Assembly (NCBI RefSeq): GCF_002563655.1
Contig: NZ_PDIY01000001.1
Coordinates: 1,026,001-1,090,000, forward strand
DNA from: Bacillus sp. es.034
Lineage (GTDB): Bacteria; Bacillota; Bacilli; Bacillales; Bacillaceae_B
Direction: 5' to 3'
Length of the DNA stretch: 64,000 bases
The position numbers and the translations under genes were made by a program. The notes beneath the pieces were generated by a model. It searched no databases. It saw only the letters and a program-made list of their open reading frames with translations, and was not told the DNA's origin. How positions within the stretch are numbered: the first letter of the stretch is position 1; each line of letters starts with the position of its first letter. This document shows, piece by piece, positions 33,843-45,711 of the stretch.

Positions 33843-35367
33843 ATGGTGGATTTGACGGGTTGTAGTTTGAGTTTGGATGAGGCGAAGCGGGTGATTTATG
33901 GGAAGGAGCCTGTGGAGCTTTCGCCGCTTAGTATGGAGCGGGTGCGGAAGAGTCGCGAGGCGGTTGAGAGGATAGTGAAGGAGAAGCGTGTGGTGTACGG
34001 GATCAACACGGGATTTGGGAAGTTCAGTGATGTGCTGATCGATGCGGACGATGTGGAGGAGCTTCAGCTGAACCTGATTCATTCCCATGCGTGTGGTGTG
34101 GGGGATCCGTTTCCGGAGAACGTTTCGCGGGCCATGCTTCTGTTGAGATGCAATGCTCTGTTAAAAGGATATTCCGGTGTTAGACCGGTCATCGTCGAGC
34201 GGTTAGCGGAATTCCTGAACAAAGGGATCCACCCAGTTGTCCCGCAGCAGGGTTCATTGGGAGCAAGCGGGGACTTAGCGCCACTATCCCACCTGGCCCT
34301 TGCTCTCATGGGCGAAGGCGAAGTCCACTATCAGGGTGAAGTTCACCAGACACTCACTGTCCTTTCTAAAGAAAACATCTTCCCAATCCAGCTTCAGGCA
34401 AAAGAAGGATTGGCACTGATCAACGGAACCCAGGCGATGACGGCGATGGGTGTCATAGGATACCTCGAAGCGGAGGAGCTTGCCTTCCAGAGTGAGATGA
34501 TCGCCAGTCTGACCATGGAAGGACTTAGAGGAATCATGGATGCTTTCGACGAAGATATTCATTTAGTAAGGGGATATCCTCAACAGGTGGCAACGGCTCA
34601 AAGAATCAGGGATTACCTGCAGGACAGTAAGCTCACAACGAAGCAAGGAGAGCTCCGGGTCCAGGACGCCTATTCCTTACGGTGCATCCCACAAGTCCAC
34701 GGAGCATCCTGGCAGGCGCTTGATTATGTAAAAGAAAAGCTCGAAATCGAAATGAACGCGGCAACGGATAACCCGCTCATTTTTGACGACGGAGAAAAGG
34801 TCATTTCAGGCGGAAATTTCCACGGACAGCCGATTGCGTTCGCCATGGACTTCATGAAAATCGCTATTGCAGAACTCGCCAACATCTCGGAACGACGGAT
34901 CGAACGACTTGTGAACCCGCAGCTCAATGATCTGCCACCGTTCTTAAGTCCACAGCCAGGTCTGCAGTCAGGAGCGATGATCATGCAATACTGCGCGGCG
35001 TCACTTGTCTCAGAAAACAAAACTCTTGCCCATCCAGCGAGCGTCGATTCGATCCCGTCATCAGCAAACCAGGAAGACCATGTCAGCATGGGAACGATCG
35101 GATCCCGCCACGCTTACCAGATCCTTCAGAACACGAGAAGAGTCCTCGCCGTCGAGCTCATCTGCAACCTGCAGGCAGCAGAACATCGAGGGACGGACCT
35201 CATGGCCAGCAAGACACGGCAATTTTACGAAGCAGCGAGAAAGGTCATTCCTTCCATCACGAAGGACCGGATCTTCTCGAAAGACATAGAAAAAGCCAAC
35301 CAGTGGCTGCAGCAAACCACGCTTAACACATTGATCAAACCAACCAAAACAAAGGAGGAAACGACAA

Positions 35368-35375
<8 letters not shown>
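33843..35375 (+). CDS. hutH: Histidine ammonia-lyase HutH
   Basis: A 510-residue enzyme converting histidine to urocanate, first step of the pathway. The MIO cofactor forms from Ala-Ser-Gly in [12 protein letters not shown] (about residue 142); [13 protein letters not shown] and the C-terminal [11 protein letters not shown] are also family motifs. ATG at 33843 is chosen (AAGGAGG upstream); an in-frame ATG at 33780 would add 21 residues encoded by the repeat. A dispersed-motif copy encodes RGTDL ([13 protein letters not shown]) near the C-terminus. It overlaps hutU by 8 bp. Confidence 0.96.
35188..35201 (+). repeat. Dispersed motif inside hutH
   Basis: Exact GAGGGACGGACCTC, in frame as RGTDL. 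Confidence 0.85.
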
Positions 35376-39245
<3,870 letters not shown>

Positions 39246-39247
39246 CC

Positions 39248-39291
39248 AAGGTCCGTCCCTTACCGCTTTAACGCATTGAGGGACGGACCTT
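39248..39291 (+). repeat. Inverted motif pair after the hut operon
   Basis: AAGGTCCGTCCCTT (39248-39261) and GAGGGACGGACCTT (39278-39291) can pair across a 16-base loop. Order is minus then plus, as at 30737, opposite to the REPIN-like pairs. A second, classical terminator follows. Confidence 0.8.
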
Positions 39292-39326
39292 CACTTTCAG
39301 TGATGGGTAAAAAAATACATGTAAAA

Positions 39327-39356
39327 ACGCATCCCAATATCAAGGATGCGTTTTTC
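39327..39356 (+). terminator. Terminator of the hut operon
   Basis: ACGCATCC and GGATGCGT form an 8-bp stem flanked by A and T runs. Confidence 0.85.
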
Positions 39357-39461
39357 TATTAAACTAAAATAATCCAAAATTGAGACACACTCCCTTCCTA
39401 CCGCGTCTAATACATGAATAACTTACAAAAATGTAAATAAATACATTAAACTAACAGTAGG

Positions 39462-39475
39462 AAGGGACGGACCTG
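39462..39475 (+). repeat. Dispersed motif upstream of the ECF sigma gene
   Basis: AAGGGACGGACCTG, core exact, about 57 bp before the sigma gene and close to its possible promoter. Confidence 0.75.
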
Positions 39476-39531
39476 GCTACAGTGTGGAAACAAAAAATCG
39501 GGTAACCATTCCACTCAGGGGAGGATAACAA

Positions 39532-40098
39532 ATGGATGAAGTGATACAACAGGAGAAGAGGGGAGTGATGCAGATGGAGATAAGTGAGGAGAGGTTGATT
39601 GAGAGTTTAATTGATGAGTATGAAGTGCAGGTGACGAAATTGGTGTATCTCTATGTGAAAGACTGGCCGGCTGCCCAGGATATTACTCAGGAGGTATTCA
39701 TCAAAGCATTTCATGCCCTCCATCAGTTCAATCATAAATCCTCTTACAAAACGTGGATTTATAGAATTGCCATTAACTTATGTAAAGATTATAAGCGCTC
39801 GGCTTATTTCAGGAAAAATACAATCGTACATAAATTTCATACTATCCTTAAAAAAGAGACATCCATAACACCCGAACAAGAACTCATAATGAACGAAGAC
39901 AATGATTCAGTTGCCTCTCATGTATACTCACTCCCCCTGAAATATAGAGAAGTCATATTATTATATTACTATGAAGAATTAACGACTCAGGAAATCGGAG
40001 ACACGCTTGGAATCAATCCTTCAACGGTCCGGACGAGGCTGGACCGGGGGAGAGAGAAGCTGAAGAAAACAATGGGAGGGAGGATTCCCAATGAATAA
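39532..40098 (+). CDS. ECF-type RNA polymerase sigma factor
   Basis: A 188-residue ECF sigma factor. Region 2 is seen at LVYLYVKDWPAAQDITQEVFIKAF (about 37-60) with the following FNHKSSYKTWIYRIAINLCKDY, and region 4 at SLPLKYREVILLYYYEELTTQEIGDTLGINPSTVRTRLDRGREKL (about 132-176). ATG at 39532 has GGGGAGGA upstream; an internal ATG at 39568 is also preceded by GGGGAG. It overlaps the membrane protein gene by 8 bp, the usual sigma/anti-sigma arrangement. A GGAAACAA at 39486 could be the -35 of an autoregulated promoter, but no matching -10 was found with confidence. Confidence 0.9.
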   Translation: MDEVIQQEKRGVMQMEISEERLIESLIDEYEVQVTKLVYLYVKDWPAAQDITQEVFIKAFHALHQFNHKSSYKTWIYRIAINLCKDYKRSAYFRKNTIVHKFHTILKKETSITPEQELIMNEDNDSVASHVYSLPLKYREVILLYYYEELTTQEIGDTLGINPSTVRTRLDRGREKLKKTMGGRIPNE

Positions 40099-41410
40099 AG
40101 ACCCTTTGCACAATATAAAGGATGAAATAGATAGGGAAGTATTCAAGAACACAGACCCCGTCAGTCAAAAAAGAGCCATTTTGACGAAGATAAGGAGTGA
40201 AAAACAAAAGAAATCATCGGTAAAGTCCATCTTCATCAATCTTGGCCTCCCTTTATGCATCATCATGATCCTTTCTATCCTGGGCAGCAGCTATCTGTTT
40301 AAGGAAGATCTGGTGAAAGAAAATGAAAAAGAAGAGCCTGCAGAACTAACATACGTACCAACTGACGAGTGGGATGAAAAGATCATAGATGAAAAAGCCT
40401 GGATTAGAAAATCGGCGACCCCCGACGATGATGTGAAAGAGAATTTAGAGGAAGAAGCAGAAGTAGAAGCAGAGAAAGTGCCGGAGAAAAAAGAAGAGGA
40501 AGAAAAGAATGAGCAGGTGGAGGCACCTCCTCTCCCAGCCTTTGACTTTTCCACGATTCTAAAGAATCCAGAGGATTTTAAGGAAAAAGCGGCCAATGGA
40601 ACGTTCGTCGGAACTTCCTTTACGATTGGAGATTCCATGGAAAGTATACAGGATATGTATAAGGACAAGTACCAGAATCTCGACACCAAGAAGGGTCACA
40701 TAGGCTATGATCGGGTTGAGGATTATCTCCTCTACTTCCAAGATGAAAAGGCGCTATGGGTGATCCGTTCCAATAGCAGCCCGTCCTATACATTGGATCA
40801 GGTCATTACGACCCTGGGTGAACCGTATTATTCACTTAATGCATTGGAAGGTGTATATTCGGCGAATTATCTATATGGTGACTATATAGTGGAAATGGAG
40901 CTACAAGGCAATAACAAAATTAAGCCATATACAATGGAAGAGATCCAATTCATTGATCGTGAATCCGTTATTACCTCAGTAGCTCTTTTTAAGAATGACG
41001 GACGTTCAGAGTACCTGAGTAAGGATGTAAAATATCTAGGAGAAGAAGAACCGATGAAATTCCGTCCTGAATGGTTCAATGAAGCAAGAGACTATATCGT
41101 GGAAAATACAGTGTCCCCGGCAGTCGTCCTTCACTCTCAACAAGACCCATTGGAATTTAACATCGTCGTCCCTCAGGAAACACCGGAGGACGAAATGAGA
41201 GCAATAGCAAACCAATTTCTGAAGAGATTGACGGATGTTTCGAACGATGCGATTGAAGAAGGAACAATATGGAATGATTACACCTATGTTATTCATATCG
41301 AGAATAGTATAGCCGGTTATTACGATACGGGATTGAGCAATTCGAAAAGTACTCATGAAGGCGGTTATCCAGAAATCAATTGGATGGGTGATTTAAACTC
41401 CATTGAATAG
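40091..41410 (+). CDS. Membrane-bound anti-sigma-like protein
   Basis: A 439-residue protein with a cytoplasmic N-terminus (about 1-50), one membrane segment (about 53-72), an acidic Glu/Lys linker (about 110-150) and a large extracytoplasmic domain (about 155-439) with the pattern GTSFTIGDSMESIQDMYKDKYQ seen in DUF4309-like repeats. The 8-bp overlap with the ECF sigma gene suggests that it binds and holds the sigma factor. There is no clear ZAS zinc motif, so anti-sigma function is inference from topology and context. The stop codon TAG is part of a dispersed-motif copy. Confidence 0.7.
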   Translation: MNKDPLHNIKDEIDREVFKNTDPVSQKRAILTKIRSEKQKKSSVKSIFINLGLPLCIIMILSILGSSYLFKEDLVKENEKEEPAELTYVPTDEWDEKIIDEKAWIRKSATPDDDVKENLEEEAEVEAEKVPEKKEEEEKNEQVEAPPLPAFDFSTILKNPEDFKEKAANGTFVGTSFTIGDSMESIQDMYKDKYQNLDTKKGHIGYDRVEDYLLYFQDEKALWVIRSNSSPSYTLDQVITTLGEPYYSLNALEGVYSANYLYGDYIVEMELQGNNKIKPYTMEEIQFIDRESVITSVALFKNDGRSEYLSKDVKYLGEEEPMKFRPEWFNEARDYIVENTVSPAVVLHSQQDPLEFNIVVPQETPEDEMRAIANQFLKRLTDVSNDAIEEGTIWNDYTYVIHIENSIAGYYDTGLSNSKSTHEGGYPEINWMGDLNSIE

Positions 41411-41421
41411 GTCCGTCCCTC
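41408..41421 (-). repeat. Dispersed motif overlapping a stop codon
   Basis: TAGGTCCGTCCCTC; its TAG is the stop of the preceding gene. Confidence 0.75.
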
Positions 41422-41434
41422 CCATTCACATAAG

Positions 41435-41460
41435 AGCTTTGGCACATGCCAAAGCTTTTT
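41435..41460 (+). terminator. Terminator of the sigma operon
   Basis: AGCTTTGGC-ACAT-GCCAAAGCT followed by TTTT. Confidence 0.9.
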
Positions 41461-41508
41461 CCTTATTAAACAGATGTGGGAGGAAGTCTTAGAATGTCGT
41501 CATGTGCA

Positions 41509-41545
41509 AAAAGAGGCTTCCCGGGTATACTGATGGGACAGCCTC
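41509..41545 (-). terminator. Terminator of the 41563 gene
   Basis: On the minus strand GAGGCTGTCCC and GGGAAGCCTC pair, followed by TTTTTG. Supports a minus-strand gene here. Confidence 0.7.
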
Positions 41546-41562
41546 TTCAATCTAAAAAAACC

Positions 41563-41889
41563 TTAATGACTAATTTTCTCCCGCGCCATGTCATAACCCG
41601 AATGTATTTCTTTCATCCCAATGACTTTAAGGAAATGCTGGAGTTTTTTCATACAGAGCTCTTCAAGGTCTCCGACAACTTCGAACTGATCAATGACAGC
41701 ACACTTATCAGCTTTTGCTGCCTGAGCAAGCAGGGACTTTCGATAGGTTACATTGTTGTTCATGGTGTACGTAGATACCATGGCTTGCCCGACCTTACAA
41801 TCACCTTTGGAAAATTCGAACTGAAATACAATCGACAAATCTACATCAGAATATAGAGGATTTACTTTCATGCTTATGCTTTTCATCAT
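41563..41889 (-). CDS. Hypothetical protein
   Basis: A 108-residue cytoplasmic protein. The opposite strand is also open over most of this stretch, but the minus strand is preferred: AAAGGGGGC precedes the ATG and a minus-strand terminator follows the stop. The sequence (FEFSKGDCKVGQAMVSTYTM, LEELCMKKLQHFLKVIGMKE) suggests an alpha/beta fold with a C-terminal helix. I do not recognise it. From 41890 to 42383 I see no convincing gene; the stretch is A/T-rich. Confidence 0.55.
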   Translation of the reverse strand: MMKSISMKVNPLYSDVDLSIVFQFEFSKGDCKVGQAMVSTYTMNNNVTYRKSLLAQAAKADKCAVIDQFEVVGDLEELCMKKLQHFLKVIGMKEIHSGYDMAREKISH

Positions 41890-42383
41890 GAAGCCCCCTT
41901 TCTTTTATTGTACTTTTATCCTACCAAATATTTTCCGTTCGGGTATTTGGCACCACAAAGCAATACAGGGGATATTGGTTAAAAATTCTCCTCATTCATT
42001 CACTTTTCCACCATTTATATAACTCCGGGAATATTCCTGAAAGAATAAATGCTGGAGCTCGGAGTGGTTCCAATATCACATTCCATCTTTAGTTGATCGT
42101 TCATGAAGGAAAATGCACAAATGAATAGAATTATAGTTTAGAGAGAGTACGGAGGCCAATGGAGGTTATAGGTGTAAATAAATATAGCCAAGTATGGCAT
42201 CTTATATTTATACTAGTAAAGTTGTCCCAGTGATAGACTAAAGAGAAGGAAATGAAGAAATGTAAAAGGTTTTTCGAAGTTTCGACAAATTGAGGCTATA
42301 AATGTATAAATTTGTTAAATAATAGGGAACGTTTTTTTAACATATGCTTAAAAGAATATAAGGATCATGAAAATTAGTATTAT

Positions 42384-42414
42384 AATGAAAAAAAGCCTCC
42401 TGCATATGAAGGCT
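42384..42414 (-). terminator. Terminator of the peptide precursor gene
   Basis: On the minus strand AGCCTTC-loop-GGAGGCT followed by seven T, 25 bases after the stop. Confidence 0.85.
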
Positions 42415-42439
42415 TGTCATCTCTTTATGTTAGAGGATA

Positions 42440-42688
42440 TTAGTAAACGGATGGTAGCTCTTTAGAGTAGACAGAAGGTAATTCCGCTGCATTCTCAGTC
42501 GGTGCTTTGTAGACGGATGGAAGTTCTGCTACCACTTTAGAGTAGACAGAAGGTAATTCTGCTACTACATTGGGTGTAGAGTATACAGAAGGTAGTTCAG
42601 CTACATCATTGGATGGTGCTTTAACTGCTGCGTACGCTCCAAGAAGTAAGACAGAAGCAGTGACGATTGTAAGAAAACGTTTTTTCAT
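42440..42688 (-). CDS. Multi-copy signal peptide precursor (PapR-like)
   Basis: An 82-residue pre-propeptide. Residues 1-20 form a Sec signal (MKKRFLTIVTASVLLLGAYA). The mature part holds five exact copies of ELPSVY at residues 31-36, 44-49, 55-60, 69-74 and 77-82, the last ending the protein. Four are preceded by Ala (AELPSVY), and short variable linkers separate them (STPNVV, SKVV, KAPTENAA, SK). PapR of the B. cereus group also ends in a short LPxxx peptide that is trimmed and re-imported to activate PlcR; the gene here is divergent from a PlcR-like regulator. ATG follows GGGAGG. The repeat number is unusual for this class. Receptor pairing is inference. Confidence 0.85.
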   Translation of the reverse strand: MKKRFLTIVTASVLLLGAYAAVKAPSNDVAELPSVYSTPNVVAELPSVYSKVVAELPSVYKAPTENAAELPSVYSKELPSVY

Positions 42689-42744
42689 AGGTATTTCCTC
42701 CCTTTTTCAAAGTGAAAGTTTTTGGGTATGATTGATTAAAAGAT

Positions 42745-42770
42745 GTTAACTATATTAAAGCATATTTAAC
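42745..42770. promoter_or_regulatory. 26-bp inverted repeat between peptide and regulator genes
   Basis: Arms GTTAANTAT and ATANTTAAC with an 8-bp spacer, 57 bp upstream of the peptide start and 121 bp upstream of the regulator. It is the best operator candidate for the HTH-TPR protein. The classic PlcR box (TATGNAN4TNCATA) was not found. Confidence 0.5.
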
Positions 42771-42891
42771 AAATGCACACATCCCGATTGTAAGGGCTTA
42801 TTCACCAATAAATGTGATGAAAGATAAACCATACGGCTGATTATAATGAAAAATATAATTATAGGAATATTTTTTCTTAGGGGAGATGTAA

Positions 42892-43770
42892 ATGGACTTT
42901 AGTATCGTAGGTCAAAAAATAAAAGAACTACGTAAGAATATAGGTCTTTCACAGGAAGAGCTTGCAGAAGGGATCTGTACTCAAGCCCAAATAAGTAAAA
43001 TCGAAAAAGGAGACGTGTTTCCGTACGCATCGACGTTATTCTTGATATCCAGGAAGCTTGGAGTGGACGTTAACTACTTTTTTGATATAGGAATGACTCC
43101 AAGACTTGATTATGTTCTAGAGGTTGGAAGACAATTACAGATCGCAAGAAGAAATATGGATTATACAGAGATGAGAGAAGTTGTCACAGCAGAAGAAGAA
43201 AATCCTTTATTTTTTAATAATAACAGAAATTTGCAACTTCTGAAGTGGCATAAAGGAATTTATCAATTTGAACTTGATAAAGATTTGGAGAAAGCGGAGA
43301 AAACCCTTCGCAAATCCATTGCCCTCACCCATACGACAGATAAAATTTGGACGGAAAGAGAAATTGAAATCCTGTTAACGATCGGCGTCATGTATTTCGA
43401 GGAAGGGATCTTTGAAAAGGCGCTGGAGGTATACCAGGAAGTGAAGGCGCATATTGAGGCACTTCCACATTTAACGGATTATACAATCAAAACAAGGCTC
43501 TATTACAATATCGCCAGGGTGCTGACGAGACTGGAAGAGATAGATCAATCTACAAAGTATTGCAAAGATGCGATCGACTGGTGCATCCTTAAAGACAATA
43601 TGTATCTTCTCGGAGAGCTCCACTATCACATCGGCTACAATTATGAGCTGCAAGGGAAACTCGAGGAAGCTCAGAAATACATGCAAAAAGCACTCATCGT
43701 CTTTGAACTCCAAGGAGACGACAAATTCATCCAATACATCCGTCGCAAAATCGAAAAGTTGACGGTTTAG
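42892..43770 (+). CDS. PlcR-like HTH-TPR quorum-sensing regulator
   Basis: A 292-residue RNPP-type regulator. N-terminal helix-turn-helix (IGLSQEELAEGICTQAQISKIEKGDVFPYASTL, about 18-50), then five or so TPR-like helical pairs (about 75-290; for example LTIGVMYFEEGIFEKALEVYQEV, LYYNIARVLTRLEEIDQSTKYC, LHYHIGYNYELQGKLEEAQKYM), which bind short peptides in this family. Length and order match PlcR (285). The peptide precursor is encoded divergently 203 bp away. ATG follows TTAGGGGAGATG. The stop TAG is part of a dispersed-motif copy. Confidence 0.88.
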   Translation: MDFSIVGQKIKELRKNIGLSQEELAEGICTQAQISKIEKGDVFPYASTLFLISRKLGVDVNYFFDIGMTPRLDYVLEVGRQLQIARRNMDYTEMREVVTAEEENPLFFNNNRNLQLLKWHKGIYQFELDKDLEKAEKTLRKSIALTHTTDKIWTEREIEILLTIGVMYFEEGIFEKALEVYQEVKAHIEALPHLTDYTIKTRLYYNIARVLTRLEEIDQSTKYCKDAIDWCILKDNMYLLGELHYHIGYNYELQGKLEEAQKYMQKALIVFELQGDDKFIQYIRRKIEKLTV

Positions 43771-43781
43771 GGACGGACCTG
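43768..43781 (+). repeat. Dispersed motif overlapping the regulator stop codon
   Basis: TAGGGACGGACCTG; its TAG is the stop. This is the last copy in the window; none was seen from 43.8 to 64 kb. Confidence 0.75.
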
Positions 43782-43803
43782 CCTCTACTATTATACGAAC
43801 GGG

Positions 43804-44505
43804 ATGGGAGTGAGGACTATGAGTAAAAGACAAAAATTGTGGTTAAGGATCAGCGGTTCTTTCTTTATAATAGGAATTGTCATCATGTCTATCGTAGCTT
43901 ACTTCCTCATACAAACCTTGAGAGAGTCCTTCTATCAGAACGCATTTGAAAAGAACTATAAGTACATTTCACTGGAGGAGGATGGAATCGTCGACACGGT
44001 TCAAGTCTTTCACGGGGTGAAAATCAACACATTTGTACAAAAAGAGGAAAAGCCATCAACGATCATCCTTGAACTGAATGATGAAGAGGAAGCGAAACTC
44101 AAGGGCCATAAAGTGAATCCGGATATTGAAGGAATGCAGGCTTATTCTGCTGCTGTTTCATATAAACGAATGAAAAACAAGGAGTCAGGGAAAGAGCAGT
44201 TCATAGTCGGTCTGCAAACATCTCCCGTGAAAGAAGATTCTGAAGCCACATATAGGACCTACTCCATCAATGAAAACGGAATCGTGAAAGAGAGTGATTT
44301 TACCACCCAAACAAAATCCAAGCTTGAGACTCAATGGATCAGAGGGATCTCAGAAGAGACTCATGGATACTACACAGACTTACCTTACCAGGATGGTGCG
44401 AAAGGATCCTTGCTTTTTCTCTCCCTGATGGGGGTTCTTCTGATCATTTCCGGTTTCTGGGTGAGTAAATCGATCATAGCGCAACAGAAAGAAGCAGTCG
44501 CTTAA
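43804..44505 (+). CDS. Two-helix membrane protein downstream of the PlcR-like gene
   Basis: A 233-residue protein with N- and C-terminal membrane segments (about 12-34 and 199-220) and a large extracytoplasmic domain between. Sequences such as SLEEDGIVDTVQVFHGVKIN and GYYTDLPYQDGAKGS are not a family I know. It starts (GTG at 43804 or ATG at 43819, MSKRQK) 33 bp after the regulator and in the same direction, so it may be co-transcribed and part of the peptide response. I prefer ATG 43819, with GGGAGTGAGG upstream. Confidence 0.6.
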   Translation: MGVRTMSKRQKLWLRISGSFFIIGIVIMSIVAYFLIQTLRESFYQNAFEKNYKYISLEEDGIVDTVQVFHGVKINTFVQKEEKPSTIILELNDEEEAKLKGHKVNPDIEGMQAYSAAVSYKRMKNKESGKEQFIVGLQTSPVKEDSEATYRTYSINENGIVKESDFTTQTKSKLETQWIRGISEETHGYYTDLPYQDGAKGSLLFLSLMGVLLIISGFWVSKSIIAQQKEAVA

Positions 44506-44569
44506 AAGGAGAGGCTGTTTTTTTGATTATAAAGAAAAGCCAGCCCGTAAAACGCGGCTGGCTTCATCA

Positions 44570-45514
44570 TTATTCATTCAAATCCAAATGATCCTTCAAA
44601 TCACTCTGGACTTTTTGTCTTTCTTCTTCAGGCACGACGTAATAATAAATATCCTGGGTGCCGTTGCTGATCATCTGGCCTGAGCCACTGATCTGGCTTT
44701 GTGTGATGTCTTTTGTGGCACTTTTGTAATTCTTTTGGATATCGACCATTTCATCTAATGACAGGTTTGTTTTGACATTATTCCCGATGGCTCCGAAAAT
44801 GTCCCCATAGTTCCATAAGGATGAGACACTCGCGCCTTCTTTGATGACGGCTTGGATGACCTGACGTTGTCTGGCTTGTCGTCCGAAGTCTCCACGTGGA
44901 TCCTGTTTTCTCATACGGGCATAAGCAAGGGCTTTTTCACCACTTAACGAAAGCTGCCCTTCATTAAATGTGTACCCACCGGAAGAGAACGTGAAATCAT
45001 TGTTGACGGTGACTCCTCCAACTGCATTCACGATATCTTTAAAACCCTCCATATTGATCTTTGCATAATAATCAATAGGAATATCTAAAAACTCTTCAAC
45101 CGTATCCATAGACATTTCCACTCCGCCGAAGGCATAAGCGTGATTAATTTTATCCCGCGTCCCTCTGCCAACGATATCCACAAGAGTATCACGGGGGATA
45201 CTCAACATCTTAGTCGTTTTCTCATGGGGATTGACCGTTACGACAATCATCGTGTCGGACCGCCCTTTGTCTCCGGCACGTTCATCGACACCCAGTAACA
45301 ATACTGAAAATGGGTGCTTCTTATCAAATTTGACTTCTTCCGTACGTTTATCCGATTTCGGTCGATCGATCTCTTCGTTCATCGTTTCAGCCGTTTTACT
45401 TAATGAATGATAAATGGAGTAGGCATATCCGGCACCTGCTATTAGAAGGAGGAGGAAGATGATGCCAACCACTTTCGGCCACTTGCGTTTTTTATGATGT
45501 CTATCCGCTCTCAA
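44570..45514 (-). CDS. LytR-CpsA-Psr family glycopolymer ligase
   Basis: A 314-residue LCP protein attaching teichoic acid or other glycopolymers to peptidoglycan. One N-terminal membrane helix (about 14-34), then the LCP domain with VLLLGVDERAGDKGRSDTMIV, SIPRDTLVDI and the Arg-rich AYARMRKQDPRGDFGRQARQRQV, which bind the polyprenyl pyrophosphate. I choose TTG at 45514 (MRADRHHKKRKW), 8 bases after AGGTGG; the in-frame GTG at 45526 overlaps that site. It may act on the glycan encoded at 49-64 kb. Confidence 0.88.
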   Translation of the reverse strand: MRADRHHKKRKWPKVVGIIFLLLLIAGAGYAYSIYHSLSKTAETMNEEIDRPKSDKRTEEVKFDKKHPFSVLLLGVDERAGDKGRSDTMIVVTVNPHEKTTKMLSIPRDTLVDIVGRGTRDKINHAYAFGGVEMSMDTVEEFLDIPIDYYAKINMEGFKDIVNAVGGVTVNNDFTFSSGGYTFNEGQLSLSGEKALAYARMRKQDPRGDFGRQARQRQVIQAVIKEGASVSSLWNYGDIFGAIGNNVKTNLSLDEMVDIQKNYKSATKDITQSQISGSGQMISNGTQDIYYYVVPEEERQKVQSDLKDHLDLNE

Positions 45515-45711
45515 ATTGTTTCCCACCTAAAAAAATGATTTTCACACATAAGAAAAATATACTAGAAAATCGTCGAAAAAGAAATACATTAGTAAAATTT
45601 TGTCTGACTATGGAAATGTATAAAGAAAATCCCAATAAATTTAAGGATTTACCTGGAGTAGATGGATTATTTTGGTACAATGACAGTAGACAACCGGAGG
45701 GAGAGGGTACT

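Noticed and set aside
41476-41856. Plus-strand ORF opposite the 41563 gene
   Set aside because: Starts at a terminator and lacks a ribosome site; the minus strand has both a site and a terminator.
42165-42239. 24-codon ORF with a nearby GGAGG
   Set aside because: Too short, poor spacing and no recognisable features.
45535-45711. N-terminal extension of the CWB2-CAP protein
   Set aside because: It would place the signal peptide internally; TTG 45712 has a strong ribosome site and an immediate signal peptide.
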